NCBI RefSeq assembly: GCF_001874525.1
Contig: NZ_LKAQ01000004.1
Location: 982,937-1,046,936, forward strand
Source of the DNA: Pseudodesulfovibrio hydrargyri
GTDB taxonomy: Bacteria > Desulfobacterota > Desulfovibrionia > Desulfovibrionales > Desulfovibrionaceae
Reading direction: 5' to 3'
DNA length: 64,000 bases
A program made the position numbers and the translations under genes. Positions 8,354-17,267 of the stretch are shown in pieces (position 1 is the first letter of the stretch; the number at the start of each line of letters is the position of its first letter). The notes under the pieces were generated by a model. The model saw only the letters and a list, made by a program, of their open reading frames with translations. It did no database searches and was not told the DNA's origin.

Positions 8354-9358
8354 CTATTTGCCGTAATACTCTTTGTACCACTCAATAAACTTGCGAATGC
8401 CGTCCTCAATGCTGGTATCCGGTTTGAACCCGACATCGTTCTGAAGATCAGAGACGTCGGCCTCGGTGGCCGGGACGTCACCCGCCTGCATGGGCATATA
8501 GTTGTAGATAGCCTTCTTGCCGACCACTTCCTCGATGACCTCAATATACCGGGAGAGCTCCACAACCTTGTTGTTGCCGATGTTGTAGATCTGGTAGGGA
8601 ACCGAGCTGGTGCACGGATCGGGATTGTCACCATCCCAGTCGGGATTCGGCACGGCCGTGCGCTTAAGAACCCGGACCACACCTTCGACGATGTCGTCGA
8701 TGTATGTGAAATCGCGGCGCATCTTGCCGTAGTTGAAGACGTTGATGGGCTTTTCCTCGATGATGTTCTTGGTGAACAGGAAGAGCGCCATGTCCGGACG
8801 GCCCCAGGGGCCATATACCGTAAAGAATCGCAGGCCGGTGGTGGGCAGGTTGTAGAGGTTGGAATAGGAGTGGGCCATCATCTCGTTGGCCTTCTTGGTG
8901 GCCGCGTACAGACTCATGGGATGATCAACCCCTTCATGGGGGTTGAGCGGCATTCTGGTGTTCATGCCGTAGACCGAGGAACTGGACGCGTAGGCCAGAT
9001 GCTCGACGCCGTTGTGGCGGCAGCCCTCCAATACATTGAGGAAGCCGACCACGTTGGAGTCGACATACGATCTGGGGTTCTCGATGGAGTAGCGGACGCC
9101 TGCCTGGGCGGCCAGGTTGACCACGTGGGTGAACTTTTCCGCCTTGAACAGCTCGGCCATGGGCCCGGCATCCTCAAGGTTGATGTTCACATGTTTGAAG
9201 AGGTTTCCCTCCAAGACCTTGAGCCGTGCCTTTTTGAGGTTCACGTCGTAGTAGTCGTTCAGGTTGTCCAAGCCTACGACCTCATGGCCTTCCTCGGTCA
9301 ATCGCCTGGAGAGATGGAAGCCGATGAAGCCGGCCGCTCCGGTCACGAGTATCTTCAT
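8354..9358 (-). CDS. NAD-dependent epimerase, UDP-glucuronate 4-epimerase type
   Basis: Extended short-chain dehydrogenase acting on a nucleotide sugar. It has the NAD-binding GAAGFIGFH at residues 7-15, ASSSSVYG, and catalytic YxxxK in [11 protein letters not shown]. The N-terminal [16 protein letters not shown] and the [17 protein letters not shown] block are characteristic of UDP-glucuronate/galacturonate 4-epimerases that supply surface polysaccharide. 334 aa is the expected length. It is a single gene with its own terminator. Exact sugar is inferred from family resemblance. Confidence 0.88.
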   Translation of the reverse strand: MKILVTGAAGFIGFHLSRRLTEEGHEVVGLDNLNDYYDVNLKKARLKVLEGNLFKHVNINLEDAGPMAELFKAEKFTHVVNLAAQAGVRYSIENPRSYVDSNVVGFLNVLEGCRHNGVEHLAYASSSSVYGMNTRMPLNPHEGVDHPMSLYAATKKANEMMAHSYSNLYNLPTTGLRFFTVYGPWGRPDMALFLFTKNIIEEKPINVFNYGKMRRDFTYIDDIVEGVVRVLKRTAVPNPDWDGDNPDPCTSSVPYQIYNIGNNKVVELSRYIEVIEEVVGKKAIYNYMPMQAGDVPATEADVSDLQNDVGFKPDTSIEDGIRKFIEWYKEYYGK

Positions 9359-9709
9359 ATAAATGGTCCTTATCCTGTTGAGGGTCAGGTGATGTACGGC
9401 GGAGTTCCTTTCGGTGTCACCGCGATGCGTGGATCAACCGTCTCTTACTCCACTCAATGCCCTGAGGGCAAGTTTACAATAATCACTTTCCGATTTGTTT
9501 AGATCGGAAACACGAAGAAACCAACGCTCGACAAAAAATAAGGCGCCAATCCCTCAGAAACCCTTATGATCCGGGACATTGCGGGAAATCAGCGAAAAAC
9601 TGCGAATACGCGCTTTTTACGAAAAAACCGGCTTGCCGTCCGCCAACGAGACAATCATTCGTCAAAAGGGAAATACGCGAGAATTTCGGCAAAACGGGTG
9701 TTTTGCGTA
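9359..9709. other. Gene-free intergenic region
   Basis: About 350 bp, AT-richer than its surroundings, with no supported ORF. An 8-bp hairpin (TTTCCGAT / ATCGGAAA) sits near 9487-9511. It presumably holds the epimerase promoter. Confidence 0.5.
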
Positions 9710-10405
9710 CTACAGGCGGATGTTGGTGATGCCATCCACGGCCATCTGCTGCTCGTGGGGCAGCATGTCAATGAGCCGGGCGATGGGCGGCAGCTTATGT
9801 ACGATGACGTTCTCCAGGAGGTGCGTCACGGCCTGGACGTCCGCATCGGGCAGAATGACCCGTAGGGCCTCGTCGCCGAAGCAGACCACGTGCGGAGTGC
9901 GCCACAACTCCCAGCCGCGCCAAAACATGGAGGTGTCCGGTTGCAGCGCGCCGTTGACCAGCGCGGCCACGGGCCAGAAGTTGATGGTTCCCGGGGGCCA
10001 CTTCAGATGGGCCTGGAGATTCTTGAGAACGGCCCGCCGCCTGGGGTCGGACTGTCCGCCCAGGTCCAGGCCGAGTTCCATGTACGTCATGACCACCCGC
10101 GCGTCGGGTTTGGTGAAACGCACGAACTGGGACCACGGAGCCGGGAAATTCGGTGCCGCCTGTTCAGGGGCACGGGCATGGGAGGGCGCTGCGGCTTGTG
10201 GCGGCTGCGGAGCCAGGGGCTGTTGCGGAGCGAAGGGTGGGTGCGCGCCTTCTTGAGGAACCGCCTGCACGTCAGGCTGTGTCCGAACCGGTTCAGGCTG
10301 CGCTTCGACTTTCAATCCGCCGGGAGCGTAGACGAACTCCAATCCCGACTCGAGCCAGGGGCGCAGGCTTTCGCGCACGTTCAGTCGAGCAGAAGGTGAT
10401 CCCAT
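9710..10405 (-). CDS. Hypothetical protein, possible uracil-DNA-glycosylase-like fold
   Basis: 231 aa from ATG 10405, overlapping the end of coaBC by 25 bp in another frame and so translationally linked to it. After an N-terminal 50 residues comes a Pro/Gln/Ala-rich linker (about residues 55-85), then a compact domain. The patterns MTYMELGLDLGG, INFWPVAALVNG and HVVCFGDEALRVIL loosely resemble the phosphate-loop, strand and G-x-x-A segments of uracil-DNA glycosylases, but no catalytic motif is clear. Treat the fold as a weak guess. Confidence 0.65.
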   Translation of the reverse strand: MGSPSARLNVRESLRPWLESGLEFVYAPGGLKVEAQPEPVRTQPDVQAVPQEGAHPPFAPQQPLAPQPPQAAAPSHARAPEQAAPNFPAPWSQFVRFTKPDARVVMTYMELGLDLGGQSDPRRRAVLKNLQAHLKWPPGTINFWPVAALVNGALQPDTSMFWRGWELWRTPHVVCFGDEALRVILPDADVQAVTHLLENVIVHKLPPIARLIDMLPHEQQMAVDGITNIRL

Positions 10406-11607
10406 AGTCTCCACGCCACTTCGGTTTTGGGCAGTTGCGGCCACTGTTCCTTGCGGCCTTTGGCGTCCAGGACGAACATCTCGTTGGTGGCCACGCCGAA
10501 CCCGCTGCCCGCCTTGCCGATGTTGTTGGCCGCAATGAGGTCGAGGTTCTTGGCCGCGAGTTTGCGGGCCGCTTCCTCGCGGATGTTGTCGGTCTCGGCC
10601 GCGAAGCCGATGAGCTTCTGGCCGTCGCGCTTGGACTCGCCCAGACTTTTGAGGATGTCCGGGTTGGTCTCGAACTCCACGGTGATGCCCGCGCCCGCCG
10701 AGGTCGACTTCTTGAACTTGGACTCGCCGAAGGGCACGGGCCGGTAGTCGGCCACTGCGGCCGTGAGGCAGGCCATATCCATGGAAGGCCACAGGTCGGT
10801 ACAGGCCTCGTACATCTGCCGGGCGGTGGTCACCGAGACCACGGCCATGTCGCAGGGGAAAGTCAGTCCGGTGGGCCCGGCCACCACGGTCACGTCGGCC
10901 CCGCGCAGATACGCGGCCACGGCCACGCACGCACCCATGGTCCCGCTGGACGGGTTGGACCAGAAGCGGACCGCGTCCCAGGGCTCGCGAGTGGGCCCCA
11001 GGGTGACCAGGACCTGTTTGCCCGCCATATCCCGGGGGGCGAGGGCCTTGAGGGTGGCCAGGAAAATCTCGTCCAGCGGGGCCAGGCGCCCGGTGCCGAT
11101 ATCGCCGCAGGCCACGGAACCGGCCTCCGGAAAGACGCGGATATAACCGAGTTCGCCGAGCATCTCCCAATTGCGCTGGGTGGCCGGTGCCGCCCACATG
11201 CGCGGGTTCATGGCCGGTGCCACGATCTTGGGTCCGGGGAAGGCCAGGGCCTGGCAGGAAAGCATGTCGTCGGCCAGACCGAAGGCGAGCTTGGCCAGGA
11301 TATTGGCCGTGGCCGGAGCAATAAGCATCGCGTCGGCGGCCTGGCCCGGTTCGAGATGAGCGAAGGCGGTGTCCGCATCCGGCGTCTCGCTGAACATGCC
11401 GGTATAGACCGGGGACGCGCCCAGCGCCTCGAAGGAGAGCGGAGTGACGAACCTTACGGCCGCATCGGTCAGCGTGGCCGAGACCATGCAGTCCGCCTGT
11501 TGCAGGGAGCGCACCAGGTCGATGGCCTTGAACGCGGCGATGGACCCGGTCACGCCCAGATGGACGCGCTTGCCCATGAATCCGGCAAAGCCGTAGTGGG
11601 GCTGCAT
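10381..11607 (-). CDS. coaBC: Bifunctional phosphopantothenoylcysteine decarboxylase / phosphopantothenate-cysteine ligase
   Basis: Makes 4-phosphopantetheine for coenzyme A from phosphopantothenate and cysteine. The N-terminal FMN-dependent CoaC half shows GVTGSIAAFKAIDL, a His in AFAHLEPGQ, APAMNPRMW and the catalytic Cys in GSVACGDIG. The C-terminal CoaB half shows TLGPTREPWDAVRFWSN and the AAVADYRP motif with downstream KKS lysines. 408 aa is normal. The gene starts one base beyond the stop of the upstream lipoprotein gene; an internal ATG at 11577 (MGKRVHLGV) is an alternative start. Confidence 0.95.
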   Translation of the reverse strand: MQPHYGFAGFMGKRVHLGVTGSIAAFKAIDLVRSLQQADCMVSATLTDAAVRFVTPLSFEALGASPVYTGMFSETPDADTAFAHLEPGQAADAMLIAPATANILAKLAFGLADDMLSCQALAFPGPKIVAPAMNPRMWAAPATQRNWEMLGELGYIRVFPEAGSVACGDIGTGRLAPLDEIFLATLKALAPRDMAGKQVLVTLGPTREPWDAVRFWSNPSSGTMGACVAVAAYLRGADVTVVAGPTGLTFPCDMAVVSVTTARQMYEACTDLWPSMDMACLTAAVADYRPVPFGESKFKKSTSAGAGITVEFETNPDILKSLGESKRDGQKLIGFAAETDNIREEAARKLAAKNLDLIAANNIGKAGSGFGVATNEMFVLDAKGRKEQWPQLPKTEVAWRLWDHLLLD

Positions 11608-11608
11608 G

Positions 11609-12070
11609 CTACTTTCTCTTCGAGTCGCCGGAGTCCTTGACCTCCACGGCGAAAATGGTCGTGGTGGACGAAGCGAAGGTGTCGTCGATCTCGATGACGC
11701 AACTCTTGTTGTACTTCTCGAACGTCAGGAACTGAACCGAGCTGGCCTTGTTGTTGGACATCAGGGTCCAGTTGTCCTTGGTCATGTTGTTGATGAAGTA
11801 CTGAACCAATTCCGGAATCTCCACGCGGCCCTTGAATTTCATGATCGAGGCCCTGAACTTGGTGTTGTCCAGCTTGTAGGACCCCTCGTTCTGGTAATCG
11901 ATCTCCTTGGGGATCATGATGTCGTCGAAATCGAGGTAGTAGTCCGGCTCCTGGTTGCTCTGGGCCGCGGGCTGCTCCGAGCCCGAAGAGGAAGACGTGG
12001 ACGTGGTGGTACAGGCGGCAAGCGCGCCGACGAGCAGAAGCGGTAACAGGAATTTGATGAAAGGACGCAT
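11609..12070 (-). CDS. Small outer-membrane or periplasmic lipoprotein
   Basis: 153 aa. A lipoprotein signal (MRPFIKFLLPLLLVGALAAC, lipobox LAAC, Cys20) is followed by a Ser/Thr-rich linker and a compact domain with DFDDIMIPKEIDYQ. ATG 12070 is chosen because GGAGGAAAC precedes it; the open frame extends upstream without a start signal. Lies directly before coaBC. Family not recognised. Confidence 0.82.
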   Translation of the reverse strand: MRPFIKFLLPLLLVGALAACTTTSTSSSSGSEQPAAQSNQEPDYYLDFDDIMIPKEIDYQNEGSYKLDNTKFRASIMKFKGRVEIPELVQYFINNMTKDNWTLMSNNKASSVQFLTFEKYNKSCVIEIDDTFASSTTTIFAVEVKDSGDSKRK

Positions 12071-12116
12071 GGTTTCCTCCCTCGGGTATATGCGGTGATT
12101 GCGTTTATCGTTGCCG

Positions 12117-12797
12117 TCAGGACGCGGCTTCCTTGAGCCGGTCGATCTTGTCCTGAAGATATCGTTCCATGTCCCGCCGATCCTTGCGCAGCCGGACCAG
12201 TTCGCTTTCAAGAATCTGAAGCTTGGCCTTGATGTCCGAGGTATCGAAGGTCAGCTTCAGGGCCATCTCCTCGATCTCGGCGTCTTTTTGCTCCAAAGCC
12301 CGGGTCTGTTCCATGATCTCCTCGGGCAGGGCGGGTTGTCCGGCCGGCAGCTGCTTGATGCGCTTCTGGCTGCGGGCCAGGAGCACGAAGGCGGTCTTGA
12401 GCTTGTGGATGTCTTCCTGCTGCCGCTCGATGATGGACTTCTGGTCCGCGATGACCTCCATGCAGGAGGTCACCCGGGTCAGGACGTCGTTGAAGGTGGT
12501 CGCCAGTTCCGAGAATCCTTCTCCCGACCCGCCTTGCGCGGTGGCCAGGGTGTGTTCCACCTCGATGGTCCTGGGGAACTCGCTGCGCAGCCGGTCGTCG
12601 ATCTCGTTGGTGACCAGTCCGTCGCCATACAGCCGGGAAATACGCTCGAAGATAACCGCGGATTCCTCCGGGTATTTGGTCACGCGGCCGACCTTGCGGC
12701 CCCCGAGGAAGTCCTTGAACAGGGCGGCGTACCGGCGCGCGGTCGGAGCGGGGATGCGGGTGCGTTTGGCTATCTCAGCCACGGAAAGCCAATTCAT
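12117..12797 (-). CDS. MerR-type HTH protein with C-terminal coiled coil
   Basis: 226 aa. Residues 1-70 form a MerR-like winged helix (LSVAEIAKRTRIPAPTARRY, then the FLGGRKVGRVTKYPEESAVI wing). Residues about 105-225 are strongly heptad-like with many Glu, Lys and Leu (QKSIIERQQEDIHKLKTAF; KLQILESELVRLRKDRRDME), so dimerisation by coiled coil is likely. No effector domain or cysteine ligands are seen, so it is not a metal sensor of the classical type. Probably first gene of the leftward lipoprotein-coaBC group. Confidence 0.8.
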   Translation of the reverse strand: MNWLSVAEIAKRTRIPAPTARRYAALFKDFLGGRKVGRVTKYPEESAVIFERISRLYGDGLVTNEIDDRLRSEFPRTIEVEHTLATAQGGSGEGFSELATTFNDVLTRVTSCMEVIADQKSIIERQQEDIHKLKTAFVLLARSQKRIKQLPAGQPALPEEIMEQTRALEQKDAEIEEMALKLTFDTSDIKAKLQILESELVRLRKDRRDMERYLQDKIDRLKEAAS

Positions 12798-12856
12798 GCA
12801 TATGAAATACCATGAATCCGGCCAATATCAAGCCCCTGGCAACAAATGGCACAACC

Positions 12857-12885
12857 TTGACATAGCTACCCGATATCATTGTAAA
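12857..12885 (+). promoter_or_regulatory. Probable sigma-70 promoter of queA
   Basis: TTGACA (12857-12862), 17-bp spacer, TGTAAA (12880-12885), in the divergent gap before queA. No preQ1 riboswitch structure was identified in the short leader. Confidence 0.5.
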
Positions 12886-12952
12886 AGAAAAAGATTTCGT
12901 TGAAATTCCAGGTGTTGTACAACCGGGACCACAACGAGGACGGACATATATT

Positions 12953-14035
12953 ATGGAAATACCCGAAGACTACAAACTGTCGAGCTACGACTACGAGTTG
13001 CCCGAAGACCACATCGCCCAGGAGCCCGCCGAGCGCCGCGACGGCTCAAGGCTCCTGGTCCTGGACCGCGCGGCCGACACCCTGACCCCGGTCCGGTTCA
13101 CGGACCTTCTTGATTATCTGCCGGACAACTGCCTGCTGGTGGCCAACAACTCGCGCGTCATCCCGGCGCGCATCTTCGGCCGCAAGCCCACCGGGGGCCA
13201 GGTGGAGTTTCTGCTGCTCACGCCCCTGCCCCTGCTCGTGCCGGGCGAGGAGGGCGGCTGGATGACCGCCCGGGCCGAAGGGCTGCTGCGCGCCTCCAAG
13301 GGGCCCAAGACGGGCACGGTCGTGACCTTTGCCGACGATTTCTCCCTGACCGCCGAGGAACCGGGCGAGTTCGGCCGCTGGCGGGTCACCCTGCGCTGGA
13401 AGGGCGATCTGACCGGCCTGTTCAACACGCACGGCCACCTGCCCCTGCCCCCGTACATCAAGCGCCCGGACGGCGAGGCGGACCGCGAGCGGTACCAGAC
13501 CACCTATTCGAACACGGCCAAGACCGGTTCCGTGGCCGCGCCCACAGCGGGCCTGCACTTCACCCCGGAGCTGCGGGAGCGCATCCGGGCCAAGGGCATC
13601 CAGTGGGCCGAGGTGACCCTGTACGTGGGCTACGGGACCTTCAGCCCGGTGCGCTGCCCGGACATCCGCGACCACCGCATGCACGCCGAATACATCGAGG
13701 TCGGCGAGGAGACCGCCGAGGCCATACACCGGGCCAAAGCCGAAGGGCGTCCGGTCATCGCTGTGGGCACGACCAGCGCCCGCACCCTGGAAGGGATGGT
13801 CCGCGAAGCGGGTTCCGTGCGTCAATTCCGTGGAGAAACCGACATATTCATCTCCCCGGGCTATACTTTCAGGGTTATCGACGGTATTCTGACGAACTTC
13901 CATTTGCCAGAATCGTCGCTCATCATTATGATCTCGGCTCTTGCTGGCAGAAAAACGATCCTGGATGCCTACGCGTTCGCCCTGGAAAACAATTTTCGGT
14001 TCTTCTCCTATGGGGACGCGATGCTCATCCTGTAA
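12953..14035 (+). CDS. queA: tRNA preQ1(34) S-adenosylmethionine ribosyltransferase-isomerase
   Basis: Adds the ribosyl group of SAM to preQ1 at tRNA position 34, the penultimate step of queuosine synthesis. Family motifs: SSYDYELPEDHIAQEPAERRDGS at the start (LP..xIAQ.P...RD.SRLL), NNSRVIPARI, the LPLPPYIKR segment, GSVAAPTAGLHF, and VTLYVGYGTFSPVR. 360 aa is standard. It begins a rightward run, 42 bp before the ferredoxin gene of the 2-oxoacid oxidoreductase, and may share its transcript. Confidence 0.97.
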   Translation: MEIPEDYKLSSYDYELPEDHIAQEPAERRDGSRLLVLDRAADTLTPVRFTDLLDYLPDNCLLVANNSRVIPARIFGRKPTGGQVEFLLLTPLPLLVPGEEGGWMTARAEGLLRASKGPKTGTVVTFADDFSLTAEEPGEFGRWRVTLRWKGDLTGLFNTHGHLPLPPYIKRPDGEADRERYQTTYSNTAKTGSVAAPTAGLHFTPELRERIRAKGIQWAEVTLYVGYGTFSPVRCPDIRDHRMHAEYIEVGEETAEAIHRAKAEGRPVIAVGTTSARTLEGMVREAGSVRQFRGETDIFISPGYTFRVIDGILTNFHLPESSLIIMISALAGRKTILDAYAFALENNFRFFSYGDAMLIL

Positions 14036-14077
14036 AAACGGCAATTTTCACCATCACAAACGGAACTGGAGAAATTC

Positions 14078-14311
14078 ATGTCTCGAATCGAGGTCCGGGA
14101 GGATCGGTGCAAGGGGTGCCTGCTCTGTACCACCGTCTGTCCCGTAGACATTATCGTCCAGTCTGACCGGTTCAACGTCAGCGGCTACAAGGTTGCCGAG
14201 GTGCCCGAGGCCGACAAGGACAAATGTACCGGCTGCGCATCCTGCGCCCAGATCTGCCCGGACGTGGCGATCAAAGTGTACAGGACCCCCAAGAAGAAAG
14301 AGGGGAAGTAG
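14078..14311 (+). CDS. 2-oxoacid:ferredoxin oxidoreductase, 2x[4Fe-4S] delta subunit
   Basis: 77-aa ferredoxin with two four-cysteine clusters: C-x2-C-x2-C-x3-CP (CKGCLLCTTVCPVDI) and CTGCASCAQICPDVA. It passes electrons from the TPP-bound hydroxyalkyl intermediate to soluble ferredoxin. GGAGAAATTC precedes its ATG, and the alpha gene follows one base after its stop. The order delta-alpha-beta-gamma is that of Kor/Vor enzymes. Confidence 0.93.
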   Translation: MSRIEVREDRCKGCLLCTTVCPVDIIVQSDRFNVSGYKVAEVPEADKDKCTGCASCAQICPDVAIKVYRTPKKKEGK

Positions 14312-14312
14312 C

Positions 14313-15383
14313 ATGAGCAAGAAAAACGACCGCATCTTCGTCAAGGGGAACGAAGCCATCGCGCGCGGCGCCCTGGCCGCCAAGTGCAAGTGCTTCTTCG
14401 GCTACCCGATCACCCCCCAGAACGACATACCCGAATACATGTCCTCCGAGATCATCAAGGCGGGCGGCGACTTCGTCCAGGCCGAGTCCGAGGTGGCCGC
14501 GGCCAACATGCTGCTCGGCGCGGGGGCGTCCGGTGTCCGGGCCATGACATCCAGCTCCTCGCCCGGCATCGCGCTCAAGCAGGAGGCCATCTCCTACATG
14601 GCGGGCAGCGAAATCCCGGCGGTCATCGTCAACATGAACCGGGGCGGCCCAGGCTTGGGCGACATCGGCCCGGCCCAGGGCGACTACTACCAGTCCACCC
14701 GGGGCGGCGGCCACGGCGACTACCGCCACTTCACCTTCGGACCCGGCACGGTCCAGGAAGCCTACGACCTGACCATCAAGGCCTTTGACATCGCCTTCAA
14801 GCAGCGCACCCCGGTGCTCATCCTGGGCGACGCCATCCTCGGCCAGATGAAGGAGCCCATCACTCCCTGGCTGCCCGAGAACATCGACGAGGAAGCGGGC
14901 CGAGACTGGGCCGTCACCGGCCGCACCGGCGGGCGTGAAAAGCGGCTGGTCAAGTCCCTGTTCCTCGAGGAAGGGGCCCTGGCCGAACAGAACAGACACC
15001 TCCAGGCCAAGTACGATTCCTGGAAGAGCATGACCGAGGCCGAGCAGTTCGAGACCGAGGACGCGGACCTGATCCTCTGCGCCTACGGGTCCATCGGCCG
15101 CATAGCCAAGTCCGCGGTGCGCAAGTTCCGCAAGGACGGGAAAAAGGTCGGCCTGTTCCGGCCCATCACCCTGTACCCGTTCCCGTCCGACGAGCTCAAG
15201 GAACTGGCCGAGCAGGGCAAGCGGTTCCTGACCATCGAACACAACCTGGGACAGATGCTCGACGATGTGCGCCTGGCCATCAGGACCGTGGCCGACTCCG
15301 ACTTCTACCCCATCTACCCCGGCAACCTGCCCACCCCGGACGAGCTCGAGGAGCCGATCCTCAAATGCCTGGAGGGTAAATAA
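14313..15383 (+). CDS. 2-oxoacid:ferredoxin oxidoreductase alpha subunit (VorB/KorA type)
   Basis: 356 aa from ATG 14313. The pyrimidine-binding domain of a TPP enzyme: KGNEAIARGALAAKCKCFFG and YPITPQNDIPEYMS at the start, then the conserved AMTSSSSPGIALKQEAISYM. It oxidises a 2-oxoacid and CoA to an acyl-CoA, reducing ferredoxin. Similarity in my recollection is closest to 2-oxoisovalerate (Vor) and 2-oxoglutarate (Kor) enzymes; the substrate cannot be decided from sequence. The beta gene starts at the base after the stop. Confidence 0.92.
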   Translation: MSKKNDRIFVKGNEAIARGALAAKCKCFFGYPITPQNDIPEYMSSEIIKAGGDFVQAESEVAAANMLLGAGASGVRAMTSSSSPGIALKQEAISYMAGSEIPAVIVNMNRGGPGLGDIGPAQGDYYQSTRGGGHGDYRHFTFGPGTVQEAYDLTIKAFDIAFKQRTPVLILGDAILGQMKEPITPWLPENIDEEAGRDWAVTGRTGGREKRLVKSLFLEEGALAEQNRHLQAKYDSWKSMTEAEQFETEDADLILCAYGSIGRIAKSAVRKFRKDGKKVGLFRPITLYPFPSDELKELAEQGKRFLTIEHNLGQMLDDVRLAIRTVADSDFYPIYPGNLPTPDELEEPILKCLEGK

Positions 15384-16154
15384 ATGTCCGAAATGAACGA
15401 AAAGCTGGTCTTCGACCGGCCGGACAGCGTCATCGACCGGCCCACCCACTACTGCCCGGGCTGCCACCACGGCATCGCCCACCGGCTCGTCGGCGAACTG
15501 CTCGACGAGATGGACCTGACCGAAAAGACCCTGATGGTCACCTCCATCGGCTGCTCGGTCTTCCTCTACAACTACCTCAACGCCGACGCGGTGGAGGCCC
15601 CACACGGCCGCGCCCCGGCGGTGGCCACCGGGGTCAAGCGCGCCCGGCCCGACAGCTTCGTCTTCACCTACCAGGGAGACGGCGACCTGGCCTCCATCGG
15701 CATGGCCGAGATCATGCACGCCGCCAACCGCGGCGAAAAGATGAGCGTGGTCTTCGTCAACAACACGGTCTACGGCATGACCGGCGGCCAGATGGCCCCG
15801 ACCACCATGATCGGCCAGGTGACCACGACCACCCCGGCGGGCCGCTGCCAGACCCACGAGGGCGCGCCCATCCGCATGACCGAGATCATCGCCTCCCTGG
15901 GCGGCACCGCCTTTGCCGCGCGCGGCGCGCTGAACACCGTGGCCAACATCAAGAAATCCAGAAAATACCTGAAAAAGGCCTTCGAGTTCCAGCTCAACGG
16001 GACCGGCTTCGGTTTCGTGGAGCTGCTCTCCGGCTGCCCGACCAACTGGAAAATGACCGCGCTTGCGGCCAACGAACGCATCAAGGACGAGATGATCCCG
16101 TACTTCCCCCTCGGCGTGTACAAGGACGTGTCCGAGGAAGGAGGTGTGTGCTGA
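15384..16154 (+). CDS. 2-oxoacid:ferredoxin oxidoreductase beta subunit (TPP-binding)
   Basis: 256 aa carrying the diphosphate half of the TPP site: FTYQGDGDLASIGMAEIMHA, the GDG...NN motif ending at VVFVNNTVYGMTGGQMAPTT. The early HYCPGCHHGIAHR and SIGCSV cysteines are typical of the family and may bind a [4Fe-4S] cluster in the subunit pair. Stop overlaps the gamma start, implying coupled translation. Confidence 0.93.
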   Translation: MSEMNEKLVFDRPDSVIDRPTHYCPGCHHGIAHRLVGELLDEMDLTEKTLMVTSIGCSVFLYNYLNADAVEAPHGRAPAVATGVKRARPDSFVFTYQGDGDLASIGMAEIMHAANRGEKMSVVFVNNTVYGMTGGQMAPTTMIGQVTTTTPAGRCQTHEGAPIRMTEIIASLGGTAFAARGALNTVANIKKSRKYLKKAFEFQLNGTGFGFVELLSGCPTNWKMTALAANERIKDEMIPYFPLGVYKDVSEEGGVC

Positions 16155-16696
16155 TGCGCTACATGGATTCCATCATCGCGGGCTTCGGCGGCCAGGGCGT
16201 CATGCTCATCGGCAACCTGCTGGCCTACGCGGGCATGAAGGACGGCCTCAACGTCACCTACATCCCGGTCTACGGCCCGGAGATGCGCGGCGGCACCGCC
16301 AACTGCACGGTCGTGCTCTCCGAAGAGGACATCGGCTCGCCCATCATCCGCTGCCCCAAGTCGCTCATCGCCATGAACCGTCCGTCGCTCGACAAGTTCC
16401 AGCCGCGCGTCGTGGACAACGGCATCCACATCATCAACTCCTCGCTCATCGACATGGACCTGGCCGACACGGCCCGCCTCAAGTGCTTTGGGGTGCCCTG
16501 CAACGATATAGCCGACGAGCTGGGCAACACCCGCATGGCCAACATGGTCGCCATCGGCGCCTTCGTCCAGGCTTCGGGAATCATCCCGCTGGACGCGGTT
16601 ATCGGTTCGCTGGAAAACGTCATCTCCCCGCGCTACCACAAGCTCATCCCGGCCAACACCAAGGCCATCGAGGCCGGCGCCAAACACGTCGCCTAG
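16154..16696 (+). CDS. 2-oxoacid:ferredoxin oxidoreductase gamma subunit
   Basis: 180-aa gamma domain, starting MRYMDSIIAGFGGQGVMLIG with the diagnostic GFGGQG loop that binds CoA or nucleotide, plus YGPEMRGGTANCTVVLS. ATG 16154 is preferred over the upstream GTG at 16148 since AAGGAGG lies at a suitable distance and its ATG overlaps the beta stop (TGATG). Last gene of the operon; a strong terminator follows. Confidence 0.93.
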   Translation: MRYMDSIIAGFGGQGVMLIGNLLAYAGMKDGLNVTYIPVYGPEMRGGTANCTVVLSEEDIGSPIIRCPKSLIAMNRPSLDKFQPRVVDNGIHIINSSLIDMDLADTARLKCFGVPCNDIADELGNTRMANMVAIGAFVQASGIIPLDAVIGSLENVISPRYHKLIPANTKAIEAGAKHVA

Positions 16697-16718
16697 CCGC
16701 GCGAAGAATAGCAATCTA

Positions 16719-16757
16719 AGCCCGCTGCCAGCTTCTGCTGGCAGCGGGCTTTTTTTG
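16719..16757 (+). terminator. Rho-independent terminator of the oxidoreductase operon
   Basis: Perfect 14-bp stem (AGCCCGCTGCCAGC / GCTGGCAGCGGGCT) with a TTCT loop, then a run of seven T. Confidence 0.95.
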
Positions 16758-16763
16758 CCTGCG

Positions 16764-16880
16764 GCGGCCGGGGGAAGGGGAAGGAAAACCCTTTGAAAAG
16801 GGCTTTTCCTTCCCCTTCCCCCGGCCCCCCATCCCCATCCTTTCCGAAACTTTTTATGCCGCTTCGCGGGGTGTAAAGGG
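16764..16880. repeat. Dispersed G-rich hairpin repeat, copy in reverse orientation
   Basis: A long hairpin of G-rich arm, CCCTTT loop region and C-rich arm, then CCCCCCATCCCCATCC, the AAACTTTTT box and GCCGCTTCGCGGGG. These are the same modules, inverted, as in the copies near 37.5 and 39.2 kb. It lies just after an ordinary terminator. Confidence 0.7.
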
Positions 16881-17003
16881 TAGAGTCATTGCATAGTACA
16901 ATCTGAACATTCCATCACGACAATACATTAATAAGAGGCTGGTTCCACAAAACGAACACCCCTTGAATATTGGCACCCGCACTGCCTTGCCGCAGGCACA
17001 CAA

Positions 17004-17055
17004 AAAGCTTTGGAGGGGAGTCCAGAGGGGAAACTTTCTAAGTTTCCCCTCTGGC
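17004..17055. repeat. Dispersed hairpin repeat, AAAAAG(C/T)TTTGGAGGGG variant
   Basis: CAAAAAGCTTTGGAGGGGAG is followed by a perfect 15-bp stem (17022-17036 with 17040-17054, arms CCAGAGGGGAAACTT). Same architecture as the other copies. The rest of 16881-17267 shows no gene and leads to the RHS gene. Confidence 0.6.
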
Positions 17056-17267
17056 CGATCGCTGCTGTCCTCATCCGTAGGGCTCGAAGACTCGCCAACG
17101 GCTGGAGGCCCGGAGGCATTTCCCCTCTCCCTGTCAAGTTGCCTTTTTATGCTTATCGGGTGCTTTTGGGCGTCATTCTCCGACAAAACAGGGTGTTGGC
17201 GAAAACCGGGGGTATGCTGGTTGGGATTCCCGGGGATGGACCTCGGGGGCGAAACCAGGAGGTTGCC